NCBI RefSeq assembly: GCF_019145375.1 | Contig: NZ_JAHSTX010000001.1 | Location: 1-64,000 of the forward strand | Length of the DNA: 64,000 nucleotides | Source: Pseudomonas triticicola | Lineage (GTDB): Bacteria; Pseudomonadota; Gammaproteobacteria; Pseudomonadales; Pseudomonadaceae | Direction: 5' to 3' | In this document: positions 44,562-55,548 of the stretch, in pieces | Position numbering within the stretch: the first letter of the stretch is position 1 | Layout: each line of letters begins with the position of its first letter | Notes under the pieces: model-generated | The model's database searches: none | What the model saw: only the letters and a program-made list of their open reading frames with translations | Told to the model about the DNA's origin: nothing | Made by a program: the position numbers and the translations under genes

Positions 44562-46451
44562 TTAAATCCTGAAGCTGCCCACCAGTTGCTTGAGACGCGA
44601 AGCCTGCTGCTCCAGATCCGAACACGCGCGCAAGGTCGCCTGCAGGTTTTCCACGCCTTCCTGGTTCAGCGTGTTGATCTCGGTGATATCGACATTGATC
44701 GACTCAACCACCGCAGTCTGCTCCTCGGTCGCCGTCGCCACCGACTGGTTCATCCCGTCGATCTCGCCAATGCGCAGGGTCACGCTGTTCAGGCGTTCGC
44801 CGGCAAGGTTGGCGATCTCCACGCTGTCCTGGCTGTGGCGCTGGCTGTCGCTCATGGTGCTCACCGATTCCCGCGCGCCGACTTGCAGCTCCTCGATCAT
44901 GGTCTGCACCTGCTGTGCCGATTCCTGCGTGCGGTGCGCGAGGTTGCGCACTTCGTCAGCCACCACGGCAAAACCACGACCGGCCTCACCGGCACGCGCC
45001 GCTTCGATCGCCGCGTTCAGCGCCAACAGGTTGGTCTGCTGGGAAATGCTGGTGATCACTTCGAGAATCTGGCCGATGTTGACGGTCTTGCTGTTCAGCG
45101 ACTCGATGTTGGTGCTCGACGCGCTGAGCATGCTCGACAACTGGTTCATCGCCTTGATGCTGCGCTCGACCACTTGCTGGCCATCCTCGGCCAGACCCCT
45201 GGCATCGCTGGCCTGATTCGACGCTTGGGCGGCGTTGCGGGCAATTTCCTGGGCGGCGGCGCCGAGCTGATTGATCGCGGCGGCAACGCTGCTGGTGCGC
45301 GAAGCTTGCTGGTCAGAGTTGTACATCGACGAGTTTGACGCTGCGACCACGCGCAGGGCGACCTCGTTGACCTGGCCGGTGGCCGAGGACACTTCGCGGA
45401 TCGAGCCGTGAATACGCTCGACGAAGCGGTTGAACGCGGTGCCGAGGATGCCGAATTCATCGTTATTGACGATGTTCAGGCGTTTGGTCAGGTCGCCCTC
45501 GCCGTCGGCGATGTCTTCCATGGCACGGGTCATCACGTGCAGCGGCTGGATCAGCAGGCGGATCAGCATGCCGAGCAGGGCGATGATAATTGCCACGGCA
45601 ATAATGGTTGCGATTACCGCTGAGGTACGGAATTCGCTGAGCATCGAGTAGGCCTGATCCTTGTCGATCGACAGGCCGATGTACCAGTTCACCGACGGCA
45701 GGCCCTTGATCGGCGCGAAGGTGACGATGCGGGTTTTGCCGTCGACGCTCACTTCGCTGAAATCGCTGCTGATGCGCGGCGTGTCCTGCGGGTAGGCTTC
45801 TTTGAGCGACTTCATCACCAAAGCCTTGTCCGGGTGGACGAGGATCTTGCCGTCGGCGCTGATCAGGAACACGTAGCCCATGCCGTCGAAATCCCGCGCG
45901 GCGAGGGTATCGACCAGCGATTGCAGGCTGAGGTCGCCGCCGACCACGCCGACGCTCTGCCCGGCCTTTTTCGAGGCGGTGGCGATGGAGATGATCAACT
46001 GGCCGGTGGCCGCATCGATGTAGGGTTCAGTCAGGGTCGAGGTGCTGCTGCTTTCGGCACCTTTATACCAAGGGCGGACGCGCGGATCGAAACCGTCCGG
46101 CATCTTCACGTCCGGGCGGATGGTGAAATGCCCGGTGGCATCGCCCAGATAGGTGGCCATGAACGTCGAGGTCAGGCTTTTCTGTTCCAGCAGGCTGGCG
46201 ACCGTGGCAGGTTCCGGGTTGATGGCGATGTTCTGCGCGGCGTTCTCGATCAGCAGGATGCGCCCGCTGAGCCAGGTCTGGATGTTGCCGGCGGTGACCT
46301 CGCCCATTTCGTTGAGGTAGTTGTTCAGATCATCGCGGATCGCATTGCGCTGCAGCCAGTCGTTGTACAACGTGAACGAGGCGAAAGCGGCAATGACGAT
46401 GAGAGCGGCGGCAAGCAAAATCTTATGGCTGAAGCGCAGGTTTTTGTTCAT
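44562..46451 (-). CDS. Methyl-accepting chemotaxis protein, dCache (PctA-like)
   Basis: The 629-residue product is a transmembrane chemoreceptor with helices at about 10–30 and 275–297. The periplasmic dCache domain includes [15 protein letters not shown] near 125–137 and [12 protein letters not shown] followed by GVVGGDLSL. This arrangement of R, WY, Y and D residues is the amino-acid-binding signature known from PctA-type receptors. A HAMP segment and a full signalling hairpin ([20 protein letters not shown], then [15 protein letters not shown]) follow. Amino-acid chemotaxis is therefore likely. It has no CheR-tether pentapeptide at the C-terminus (it ends VGSFRI). It is divergent from the HerA-like gene. 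Confidence 0.92.
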   Translation of the reverse strand: MNKNLRFSHKILLAAALIVIAAFASFTLYNDWLQRNAIRDDLNNYLNEMGEVTAGNIQTWLSGRILLIENAAQNIAINPEPATVASLLEQKSLTSTFMATYLGDATGHFTIRPDVKMPDGFDPRVRPWYKGAESSSTSTLTEPYIDAATGQLIISIATASKKAGQSVGVVGGDLSLQSLVDTLAARDFDGMGYVFLISADGKILVHPDKALVMKSLKEAYPQDTPRISSDFSEVSVDGKTRIVTFAPIKGLPSVNWYIGLSIDKDQAYSMLSEFRTSAVIATIIAVAIIIALLGMLIRLLIQPLHVMTRAMEDIADGEGDLTKRLNIVNNDEFGILGTAFNRFVERIHGSIREVSSATGQVNEVALRVVAASNSSMYNSDQQASRTSSVAAAINQLGAAAQEIARNAAQASNQASDARGLAEDGQQVVERSIKAMNQLSSMLSASSTNIESLNSKTVNIGQILEVITSISQQTNLLALNAAIEAARAGEAGRGFAVVADEVRNLAHRTQESAQQVQTMIEELQVGARESVSTMSDSQRHSQDSVEIANLAGERLNSVTLRIGEIDGMNQSVATATEEQTAVVESINVDITEINTLNQEGVENLQATLRACSDLEQQASRLKQLVGSFRI

Positions 46452-46637
46452 GGCTTGGGGTTCCGCTAAGGTCTTAATGTCCTGGGCGTGCTTTGATAGA
46501 GGCGCGCACTATGGGCAAGGTTGAAAAACTGATATTTCCGGCTCTCCTTAGGGAAATGTGCGACCCGATTTTCTGACGGGTCTGTCCACTTTATGTATCG
46601 GCCATGTGTCATCAAAGATTAACCATTGGGTGAGAAA

Positions 46638-48125
46638 ATGCCTGACTCCTCGCAACTCGTTATCGGCGCTGGTCCGGCCGCGCAACCCATCGCTCAGGCC
46701 ATGCGCCTGGCCAACCGCCACGGGCTGATCGCTGGCGCTACCGGCACCGGTAAGACCGTGACCTTGCAGCGCCTGGCTGAAGCCTTCAGCGACGCCGGTG
46801 TGGCGGTGTTCGCCGCAGATATCAAAGGCGACCTGTGCGGCCTCGGTGCCGCCGGCAACCCGCAGGGCAAAGTGGCCGAGCGCATCGCTGGCATGCCTTG
46901 GCTCGGTCATACGCCGCAGGCTTATCCGGTGACGCTGTGGGACATCCACGGTGAATCCGGTCATCCGCTGCGCACCACGTTGAGCGAAATGGGTCCGCTA
47001 CTGATCGGCAGCCTGCTCGAGCTGACCGACAGTCAGCAGTCGGCGCTGTACGCGGCGTTCAAGGTGGCGGATCGCGAAGGGCTGTTGCTGCTGGATCTCA
47101 AGGATCTGAAAGCGCTGCTCAGTCACCTCAAGGACAATCCACAGTTGCTCGGCGAAGACGCCGCGCTGATGACCACCGGTTCCAGCCAGGCGCTGCTGCG
47201 CCGCTTGGCGACACTGGAACAGCAGGGCGCCGAAGCCCTGTTCGGCGAGCCGGCGCTGCAACTCGAAGACATTCTGCAACCGGGCGCCGATGGCCGTGGA
47301 CGCATCCATCTGCTCGACGCCAGCCGTCTGGTGCACGAGGCGCCGAAGGTTTACGCAACGTTCCTGCTGTGGCTGCTGGCCGAGTTGTTCGAGCAACTGC
47401 CCGAGCGCGGCGATGCTGACAAGCCGCTGCTGGCGCTGTTCTTCGATGAGGCGCACTTGTTGTTCGGCGACACGCCCAAGGCTTTGCAGGAACGCCTGGA
47501 GCAAGTGGTGCGCTTGATTCGTTCCAAAGGCGTTGGCGTGTACTTCGTCACTCAGTCGCCGGCGGATCTGCCGGATGACGTGCTGGCGCAGTTGGGCTTG
47601 CGTATTCAACACGGCCTGCGTGCGTTCACCGCCAAAGAACAGAAATCCCTGCGCGCCGTGGCGGATGGTTTTCGGCCGAATCCGGCGTTCGACAGTTTGT
47701 CGGTGCTGACTGAGTTAGGTATTGGTGAGGCGCTGGTCGGCACGCTGACCGAGAAGGGCACGCCGGAAATGGTCCAGCGCGTGCTGGTGGCGCCGCCGCA
47801 ATCGCGGATCGGCCCGCTGACTGAAACCGAGCGAACCGTGCTGATCGCCGGCTCACCGTTCAAGGGCCGTTATGACAAGCCGATCGATCGCGAGTCGGCT
47901 TATGAGATCTTGATGGGACGCAAAGGGCTGGCGCCCGAGGCTGAAACACCAGCGGGCAAAGCGGCGACTGAAGAGCCGAGCCTGGCTGATCGAGCAGGAG
48001 AATTCCTCGGCACGGCGGCAGGGCAGGCGCTGAAATCAGCGATGCGTCAGGCGGCGAATAATCTTGGCAAGCAGTTGGTGCGCGGGTTGATGGGCTCTCT
48101 GCTCGGAGGCAGCAAGCGCCGCTGA
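46638..48125 (+). CDS. HerA-like ATPase (DUF853)
   Basis: The 495-residue product is a P-loop ATPase of the FtsK/HerA group. Walker A GATGTGKT lies near residues 33–40 (GLIAGATGTGKTVTLQRLAE), Walker B LLALFFDEAHLLFGD near 265–279, and YFVTQSPADLPDDVLAQLG near 305 is a family signature. DUF853 proteins are widespread but of unknown function; a DNA or protein translocation role is assumed by family. ATG 46638 with GGGTGAG in front is preferred to a TTG at 46626. The tail is alanine- and glycine-rich. Confidence 0.88.
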   Translation: MPDSSQLVIGAGPAAQPIAQAMRLANRHGLIAGATGTGKTVTLQRLAEAFSDAGVAVFAADIKGDLCGLGAAGNPQGKVAERIAGMPWLGHTPQAYPVTLWDIHGESGHPLRTTLSEMGPLLIGSLLELTDSQQSALYAAFKVADREGLLLLDLKDLKALLSHLKDNPQLLGEDAALMTTGSSQALLRRLATLEQQGAEALFGEPALQLEDILQPGADGRGRIHLLDASRLVHEAPKVYATFLLWLLAELFEQLPERGDADKPLLALFFDEAHLLFGDTPKALQERLEQVVRLIRSKGVGVYFVTQSPADLPDDVLAQLGLRIQHGLRAFTAKEQKSLRAVADGFRPNPAFDSLSVLTELGIGEALVGTLTEKGTPEMVQRVLVAPPQSRIGPLTETERTVLIAGSPFKGRYDKPIDRESAYEILMGRKGLAPEAETPAGKAATEEPSLADRAGEFLGTAAGQALKSAMRQAANNLGKQLVRGLMGSLLGGSKRR

Positions 48126-48151
48126 TCTCAGGCGAATCGGAGATCCAAACT

Positions 48152-48239
48152 GTGGGAGCGAGCCTGCTCGCGAAAGCGCTGTGTCATTCAACATCAATGT
48201 CGTCTGACACGGCCTCTTCGCGAGCAGGCTCGCTCCCAC
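48152..48239. repeat. REPIN 5
   Basis: Inverted REP pair between the convergent HerA-like and dciA genes, about 42 bases between arms. There is no other terminator in this gap. Confidence 0.9.
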
Positions 48240-48258
48240 ATGGGAATGGTGTGCACGG

Positions 48259-48714
48259 TCAGGTTTTGCTTTTGGCATGCGCCGCCAACCGCTCCAGCGC
48301 CGCGCGCAATCCCGGATCGCTGATCCCGTCGGCCGTCGATTGAATCGTCTCCGCCGCACTGCTGGACAAATCCATGGTGTGTCCAACCGCCCGGTGCTGG
48401 ATGATCGGCGGGCGCACGCTGAATTTGATCCGGGTCAGGTTGGCGAACTCTTCGAACAATTGCAGCTGCCGTTGCAGGCGTTTCTGCTGGTAGCGCAGGC
48501 GCGTGGCCCAGTGGCCGTCAGTAACCACCAGCGACAGCTCGCCTTCGCGCCACTTGGCCACCCGGCAATGCTCGCGGGCGGCCGGTTGCAGCTGGCTTTC
48601 GAGCAGGCGCTGCAAATGCTCCAGGCGCTGGGCATGGCCGAGGATGGCTTTGAGCGGTTTGGCTTCGCGTAACAGAACGGCGGGTGCTCTGGCCGTGAGA
48701 GGGCGAAACGCCAT
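48259..48714 (-). CDS. dciA: DciA-type replicative helicase loader (DUF721)
   Basis: DciA assists loading of the DnaB helicase in bacteria without DnaC. The 151-residue product has an N-terminal DUF721/KH-like domain (RPLTARAPAVLLREAKPLKAIL, then HCRVAKWREGELSLVVTDG) and a less ordered C-terminal tail of about 50 residues. ATG 48714 is chosen from the MAFRPL start and the AGGTG before it; an upstream in-frame extension to 48801 lacks such a site. The position divergent from secA is the usual one in pseudomonads. Confidence 0.85.
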   Translation of the reverse strand: MAFRPLTARAPAVLLREAKPLKAILGHAQRLEHLQRLLESQLQPAAREHCRVAKWREGELSLVVTDGHWATRLRYQQKRLQRQLQLFEEFANLTRIKFSVRPPIIQHRAVGHTMDLSSSAAETIQSTADGISDPGLRAALERLAAHAKSKT

Positions 48715-49022
48715 GATCGAACACCTGAGGTAACAGAGGCGCCATGTTAGCAGAAAGCTGTGGAACCACTGGCCCATTGCTTTTGTCCCTGCTTTGCTCA
48801 TTAAATCAACGCCTGACTTCTTTCCCCCGACGGGTTGAAGTTGAGCAAAACGCCCCTATTTTAAGTGAGCCCCGTCAAAGCGCAGTGCCAGCATCGTGGA
48901 ACATCGCCACTTTCCTCACCACCGTTTCCGGGTAGAATGCTCGTTCGCATGCGGCCATGAGGGCTGCACGGGCGACTCACGGGGCCGCCCTCCATCCCTT
49001 TAGTGTGGAAGATCCTGCCGAT
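48715..49022. other. Divergent dciA–secA regulatory region
   Basis: No gene is seen. TAGAAT (48933–48938) on the plus strand could be the −10 element for secA. Downstream, GCGGCC (48951–48956) can pair with GGCCGC near 48983 in the secA leader. No secM-like gene was found. Confidence 0.4.
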
Positions 49023-51764
<2,742 letters not shown>

Positions 51765-51791
51765 AACCCGTTTCAATCGCTGAACACCCCG

Positions 51792-51826
51792 CGCCGCGAC
51801 CGGCTCCTGCCGTCGCGGCGTTTTGC
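51792..51826 (+). terminator. Terminator after secA
   Basis: CGCCGCGAC pairs with GTCGCGGCG around an 11-base loop, followed by TTTT. Confidence 0.75.
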
Positions 51827-51886
51827 CATTTATCCCACCGTCCTTTCCCGTGGCGGTGCTGACATCATTGAGTAAGGAGCGCATTC

Positions 51887-53104
51887 ATGGCTGTTGGTCT
51901 TGGTCCTTTGCCAACGTTGCACCCGGTTGCCGGTTTTGAACTCGGTATCGCCTCGGCCGGCATCAAGCGCCCGGGGCGCAAGGATGTAGTGGTGATGCGC
52001 TGTGCTGAAGGTTCGACCGTGGCTGGCGTGTTCACCCTGAACGCGTTCTGCGCCGCGCCGGTGATCCTGGCGAAAAAGCGCGTGCACAATGCCGTGCGTT
52101 ACTTGCTGACCAACACCGGCAACGCCAACGCTGGCACCGGTGAACCGGGCCTGGCCGCTGCCGAGCGCACCACCGCCAAACTGGCCGAGCTGACTGGCGT
52201 TGATGCCGATCAGATCCTGCCGTACTCCACCGGTGTAATCGGCGAGCCACTGCCGGTCGAGAAAATCGAAGGCGCACTGCAAGCTGCGCTGGACGACCTT
52301 TCGGAAAACAACTGGGAAGCCGCCGCCACCGGCATCATGACCACCGACACGCTGCCGAAGGGCGCCAGCCGCCAGTTCGAGCATGACGGCGTGACCATCA
52401 CTGTCACCGGCATCAGCAAAGGCGCCGGCATGATTCGCCCGAACATGGCGACCATGCTGGGTTACATTGCCACCGATGCCAAGGTCTCCCGCGAGGTGCT
52501 GCACAACCTGATGCTCGACGGCGCCAACAAGTCGTTCAACCGCATCACCATCGACGGCGACACCTCGACCAACGACTGCTGCATGCTGATCGCCACTGGC
52601 AAGGCCGCGCTGCCCGAGATCACCCGCGCTGAAGGCGAGCTGTTCGGCAAGCTGAAGCAAGCGGTGTTCGAAGTGTGCATGGACGTCGCCCAGGCCATCG
52701 TGCGCGACGGCGAAGGCGCGACCAAGTTCGTCACCGTTGAAGTGAATGGCGGCGGCAACCATCAGGAATGCCTGGACGTCGGCTACACCGTGGCGCACTC
52801 ACCGCTGATCAAGACTGCGCTGTTCGCCTCCGACCCGAACTGGGGCCGTATCCTCGCCGCCGTGGGCCGTGCCGGTGTGCCGGACCTGAACGTGAGCAAG
52901 ATCGACGTATTCCTCGGCGACGTGTGCATCGCCAGCCGTGGCGCTCGCGCCGCGACCTACACTGAAGCCCAGGGTTCGGCGGTGATGCAGCAGGAAGAAA
53001 TCACCATTCGCATCGAACTGGGTCGCGGTGATTGCAGCGAAACCATCTGGACCACCGACCTGTCGCATGAGTACGTGAAGATCAACGCTGAATACCGTAC
53101 TTGA
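51887..53104 (+). CDS. argJ: Bifunctional ornithine acetyltransferase / N-acetylglutamate synthase
   Basis: It recycles acetyl groups in arginine synthesis, moving acetyl from N-acetylornithine to glutamate. The 405-residue precursor cleaves itself before the catalytic threonine at residue 189 in KGAGMIRPNMATML, giving alpha and beta chains. Other family pieces are present: NTGNANAGTGEPG near 76, STGVIGEPLP near 114 and FNRITIDGDTSTNDCC near 218. AAGGAG precedes the ATG. Whether it uses acetyl-CoA as well (true bifunctional) cannot be read. Confidence 0.96.
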   Translation: MAVGLGPLPTLHPVAGFELGIASAGIKRPGRKDVVVMRCAEGSTVAGVFTLNAFCAAPVILAKKRVHNAVRYLLTNTGNANAGTGEPGLAAAERTTAKLAELTGVDADQILPYSTGVIGEPLPVEKIEGALQAALDDLSENNWEAAATGIMTTDTLPKGASRQFEHDGVTITVTGISKGAGMIRPNMATMLGYIATDAKVSREVLHNLMLDGANKSFNRITIDGDTSTNDCCMLIATGKAALPEITRAEGELFGKLKQAVFEVCMDVAQAIVRDGEGATKFVTVEVNGGGNHQECLDVGYTVAHSPLIKTALFASDPNWGRILAAVGRAGVPDLNVSKIDVFLGDVCIASRGARAATYTEAQGSAVMQQEEITIRIELGRGDCSETIWTTDLSHEYVKINAEYRT

Positions 53105-53129
53105 CCTGATCCGGGACCGAGCCGCTCCA

Positions 53130-53204
53130 TTCGCGAGCAGGCTCGCTCCCACAGGGTATTCTCGCTGCAGCTCGGTTCTCTGTGGGAGCGAGCCTGCTCG
53201 CGAA
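53130..53204. repeat. REPIN 6
   Basis: Inverted REP pair between argJ and the glutathione S-transferase gene, about 29 bases between arms. Confidence 0.9.
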
Positions 53205-53263
53205 AGCGGCGGTCCAGACACAACCCATTCAGAAGCATTCCTCTGACGAAAAGGCGCCACACC

Positions 53264-53896
53264 ATGTCCCTGCACCTGATCATCGGCGACAAACTGCTTT
53301 CCTCCTGGTCCCTGCGTGCGGCACTGGCGCTGGAGATGACCGGCGCACCCTACAGCGAAGAGCTGATCAAGCTCGGCAAGCCCGACACCCGCGAGCGCCT
53401 GCTCAAGCATTCGCCGACCGGCAAAGTGCCGCTGCTGCAAACCACCCGTGGCACGATTGCCGATTCGCTGGCCATCGCTGAATATCTCGCCGAACAGTTT
53501 CCGTCCGAGCAACTCTGGCCGAGCGATACCTTCGCCCGCGCCCAGGCCCGCTCGGCCTGCGCACAGATGCACAGCGGCTTCTTCGCCATGCGCAATCACA
53601 TGCCGTTCAACCTCAGCCAGGACGCACCGCTGAACCCGGTGCCGCCGGAAGTGAAGGTGGATATCGAACGCATGCTCGCGCTATGGGCCGAATGCCGCGC
53701 AGCAGCCACGGAAGAGGGGCCATACCTGTTCGGTCGTGTCAGCCTCGCCGACGCCTTTTTCGCGCCGATCGCCGTGCGCCTGCGCACCTATCAGGTGAAG
53801 TTGCCGGCAGTCGACGAAGCTTATGTTGAAACCCTCTACCAATGGCCCGCCTTCAAGGCGTGGCAAAAGGCTGGACTGGAGGAATTGAATCCGTGA
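53264..53896 (+). CDS. Glutathione S-transferase family protein
   Basis: The 210-residue product has a thioredoxin-like N-terminal domain (LIIGDKLLSSWSLRAALALE with a likely active-site Ser near 14–16, then GKVPLLQT and DSLAIAEYLAE) and an all-helical C-terminal domain. The cis-proline in KVPLL and the ES/DS glutathione-binding pair are kept. It likely conjugates or reduces small electrophiles in the cytoplasm; the substrate is unknown. The stop overlaps the mutT GTG as GTGA, so the two are coupled. Confidence 0.9.
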   Translation: MSLHLIIGDKLLSSWSLRAALALEMTGAPYSEELIKLGKPDTRERLLKHSPTGKVPLLQTTRGTIADSLAIAEYLAEQFPSEQLWPSDTFARAQARSACAQMHSGFFAMRNHMPFNLSQDAPLNPVPPEVKVDIERMLALWAECRAAATEEGPYLFGRVSLADAFFAPIAVRLRTYQVKLPAVDEAYVETLYQWPAFKAWQKAGLEELNP

Positions 53897-54837
53897 AACG
53901 CGTCCACGTCGCCGCTGCCGTCATCCGTGACGGTGCCGGCAAAATTCTTATCGCCCGCCGTGCCGACACCCAGCATCAGGGCGGCTTGTGGGAGTTTCCC
54001 GGTGGCAAGGTCGAGGCTGACGAATCGGTCGAATCGGCACTGGCTCGCGAGCTGCACGAAGAGTTGGGCATCGTCGTTGATGCTGCGCGGCCGCTGATCA
54101 AGGTTCGCCACGATTACCCGGACAAACAGGTGTTGCTGGATGTCTGGGAAGTCTCGGCGTTCACCGGCGAACCCCATGGCGCAGAAGGCCAGCCTTTGGC
54201 TTGGGTCTCTGCCAGGGAGTTGATCAACTATGAGTTCCCGGCGGCCAATCAGCCGATCGTCGCGGCAGCGCGCTTGCCTGCCGAATACCTGATCACTCCG
54301 GAAGATCTGGAAGGCCCGGCACTGTTGCGCGGCATCCAGAAGGCGATCGCCGGCGGCGTCAAATTGATCCAGCTGCGCGCACCCAACGGCTACGACCCGA
54401 AATACCGTGATCTGGCGGTGGATGCGGTGGGCCTGTGCGCGGGCAAGGCACAGTTGATGATCAAAGGGCCGTTCGAATGGCTCGGCGATTTTCCGTCTGC
54501 CGGTTGGCACATCACCGCTGCGCAACTGCGTAAATACGCGGCGGCAGGACGTCCGTTGCCGGCCGAGCGCTGGCTCGCGGCGTCGTGCCATAACGCCGAA
54601 GAGCTGGCGCTGGCCGAGCAGATGGACGTCGACTTTGTCACCCTGTCGCCGGTGCAGCCGACGCTGACGCACCCGGATGCACAGCCGTTGGGGTGGGAGC
54701 AGGCACAGGCATTGATCGACGGTTTCAGTAAACCGGTGTTCCTGCTCGGTGGAGTAGGGCCGGCGGAGCGCGAGAAGGCGTGGGGTGCTGGGGCTCAGGG
54801 TGTGGCGGGGATTCGGGCGTTCTGGCCAGAAGCTTGA
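53893..54837 (+). CDS. mutT: MutT Nudix hydrolase fused to a ThiE-like domain
   Basis: The N-terminal half removes oxidised dGTP (8-oxo-dGTP) and so prevents mutation. The Nudix box is complete at residues 38–60 (G38, E44, R52-E53, E56-E57, G59). From about residue 135 the 314-residue product is a TenI/ThiE-type barrel (LIQLRAPNGY, then GWHITAAQLRK, DFVTLSPVQPTLTHP, LLGGV). This fusion recurs in pseudomonads, as recalled. The thiamine-phosphate synthase HLGQ-type motif is changed to HITA, so thiamine synthesis is doubtful. GTG 53893 has GGAGGAA upstream and overlaps gst. Confidence 0.9.
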   Translation: MKRVHVAAAVIRDGAGKILIARRADTQHQGGLWEFPGGKVEADESVESALARELHEELGIVVDAARPLIKVRHDYPDKQVLLDVWEVSAFTGEPHGAEGQPLAWVSARELINYEFPAANQPIVAAARLPAEYLITPEDLEGPALLRGIQKAIAGGVKLIQLRAPNGYDPKYRDLAVDAVGLCAGKAQLMIKGPFEWLGDFPSAGWHITAAQLRKYAAAGRPLPAERWLAASCHNAEELALAEQMDVDFVTLSPVQPTLTHPDAQPLGWEQAQALIDGFSKPVFLLGGVGPAEREKAWGAGAQGVAGIRAFWPEA

Positions 54838-54861
54838 TTCTCGATTGAGGCTACCGGCCTC

Positions 54862-54944
54862 TTCGCGAGCAGGCTCGCTCCCACAGTGGATTGCATTTCT
54901 CCAGTCAGAATGCAGGCAAATGTGGGAGCGAGCCTGCTCGCGAA
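54862..54944. repeat. REPIN 7
   Basis: Inverted REP pair between convergent mutT and the adenosyltransferase gene, about 37 bases between arms. Confidence 0.9.
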
Positions 54945-54960
54945 GGCGTCCTGACAGGCG

Positions 54961-55545
54961 CTACTTTCCTTCAGGTTTCGCCGCCGGCTGCCACAAAATC
55001 TCCGCAACCCCCTGCCGCCGCGCAATCAACCGCGCCACAACAAACAGCAAATCCGACAACCGATTGATATACGCCAGGCCAACCCCGGCCAATGGCTCCA
55101 GCGCATTCAAATGCTGACAGCGGCGCTCGGCACTGCGCGCCAGACTGCGGCAGACATGCGCCTGCGCAATCAGCATCGAACCACCCGGCAAGATGAAGTT
55201 TTCCAGCGGCCCCAGCTCTTCATTCCACACATCGATCGCCGCTTCCAGCCGCTCGATTTCGGCCTCGTTGAGAGCCTGATATTCCGGCATCGCCAGTTCA
55301 CCGCCGAGGTCGAACAGGCGATGCTGACACGGCGCCAGCACGTCGATGATTTCATTCAGCCCCGGATGCACTGCGCGCTCGGCGAGCAAACCGGCGAGCA
55401 ACACGCCGACCTGACTGTTCAGCGTATCGACCTCGCCGATCGCCTCGATGCGCGGGTGATCCTTGGGGACGCGACGGCCGTCACCGAGGCCGGTCTCGCC
55501 TTTGTCGCCGGTGCGGGTGTAGATCTTCGACAGGCGAAAGCCCAT
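54961..55545 (-). CDS. Cob(I)alamin adenosyltransferase, PduO type
   Basis: It attaches the adenosyl group of ATP to reduced cobalamin. The 194-residue product shows the N-terminal ATP motif KIYTRTGDKGETGLGDG (7–23), EAIGEVDTLNSQVG near 35–48, and the helix LPGGSMLIAQAHVCRSLARSAERR (near 118–140), with the conserved Arg and Glu. RLSDLLFVVARLIA closes the fold. It lies three bases after the histidine kinase gene in the same operon, so its expression probably follows that of panE and the kinase. Confidence 0.92.
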   Translation of the reverse strand: MGFRLSKIYTRTGDKGETGLGDGRRVPKDHPRIEAIGEVDTLNSQVGVLLAGLLAERAVHPGLNEIIDVLAPCQHRLFDLGGELAMPEYQALNEAEIERLEAAIDVWNEELGPLENFILPGGSMLIAQAHVCRSLARSAERRCQHLNALEPLAGVGLAYINRLSDLLFVVARLIARRQGVAEILWQPAAKPEGK

Positions 55546-55548
55546 GGG

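Noticed and set aside
46562..46582. Hairpin GACCCG…CGGGTC between the chemoreceptor and HerA-like genes
   Set aside because: The stem is only six pairs with no T run, and both flanking genes diverge from it, so it is not a terminator.
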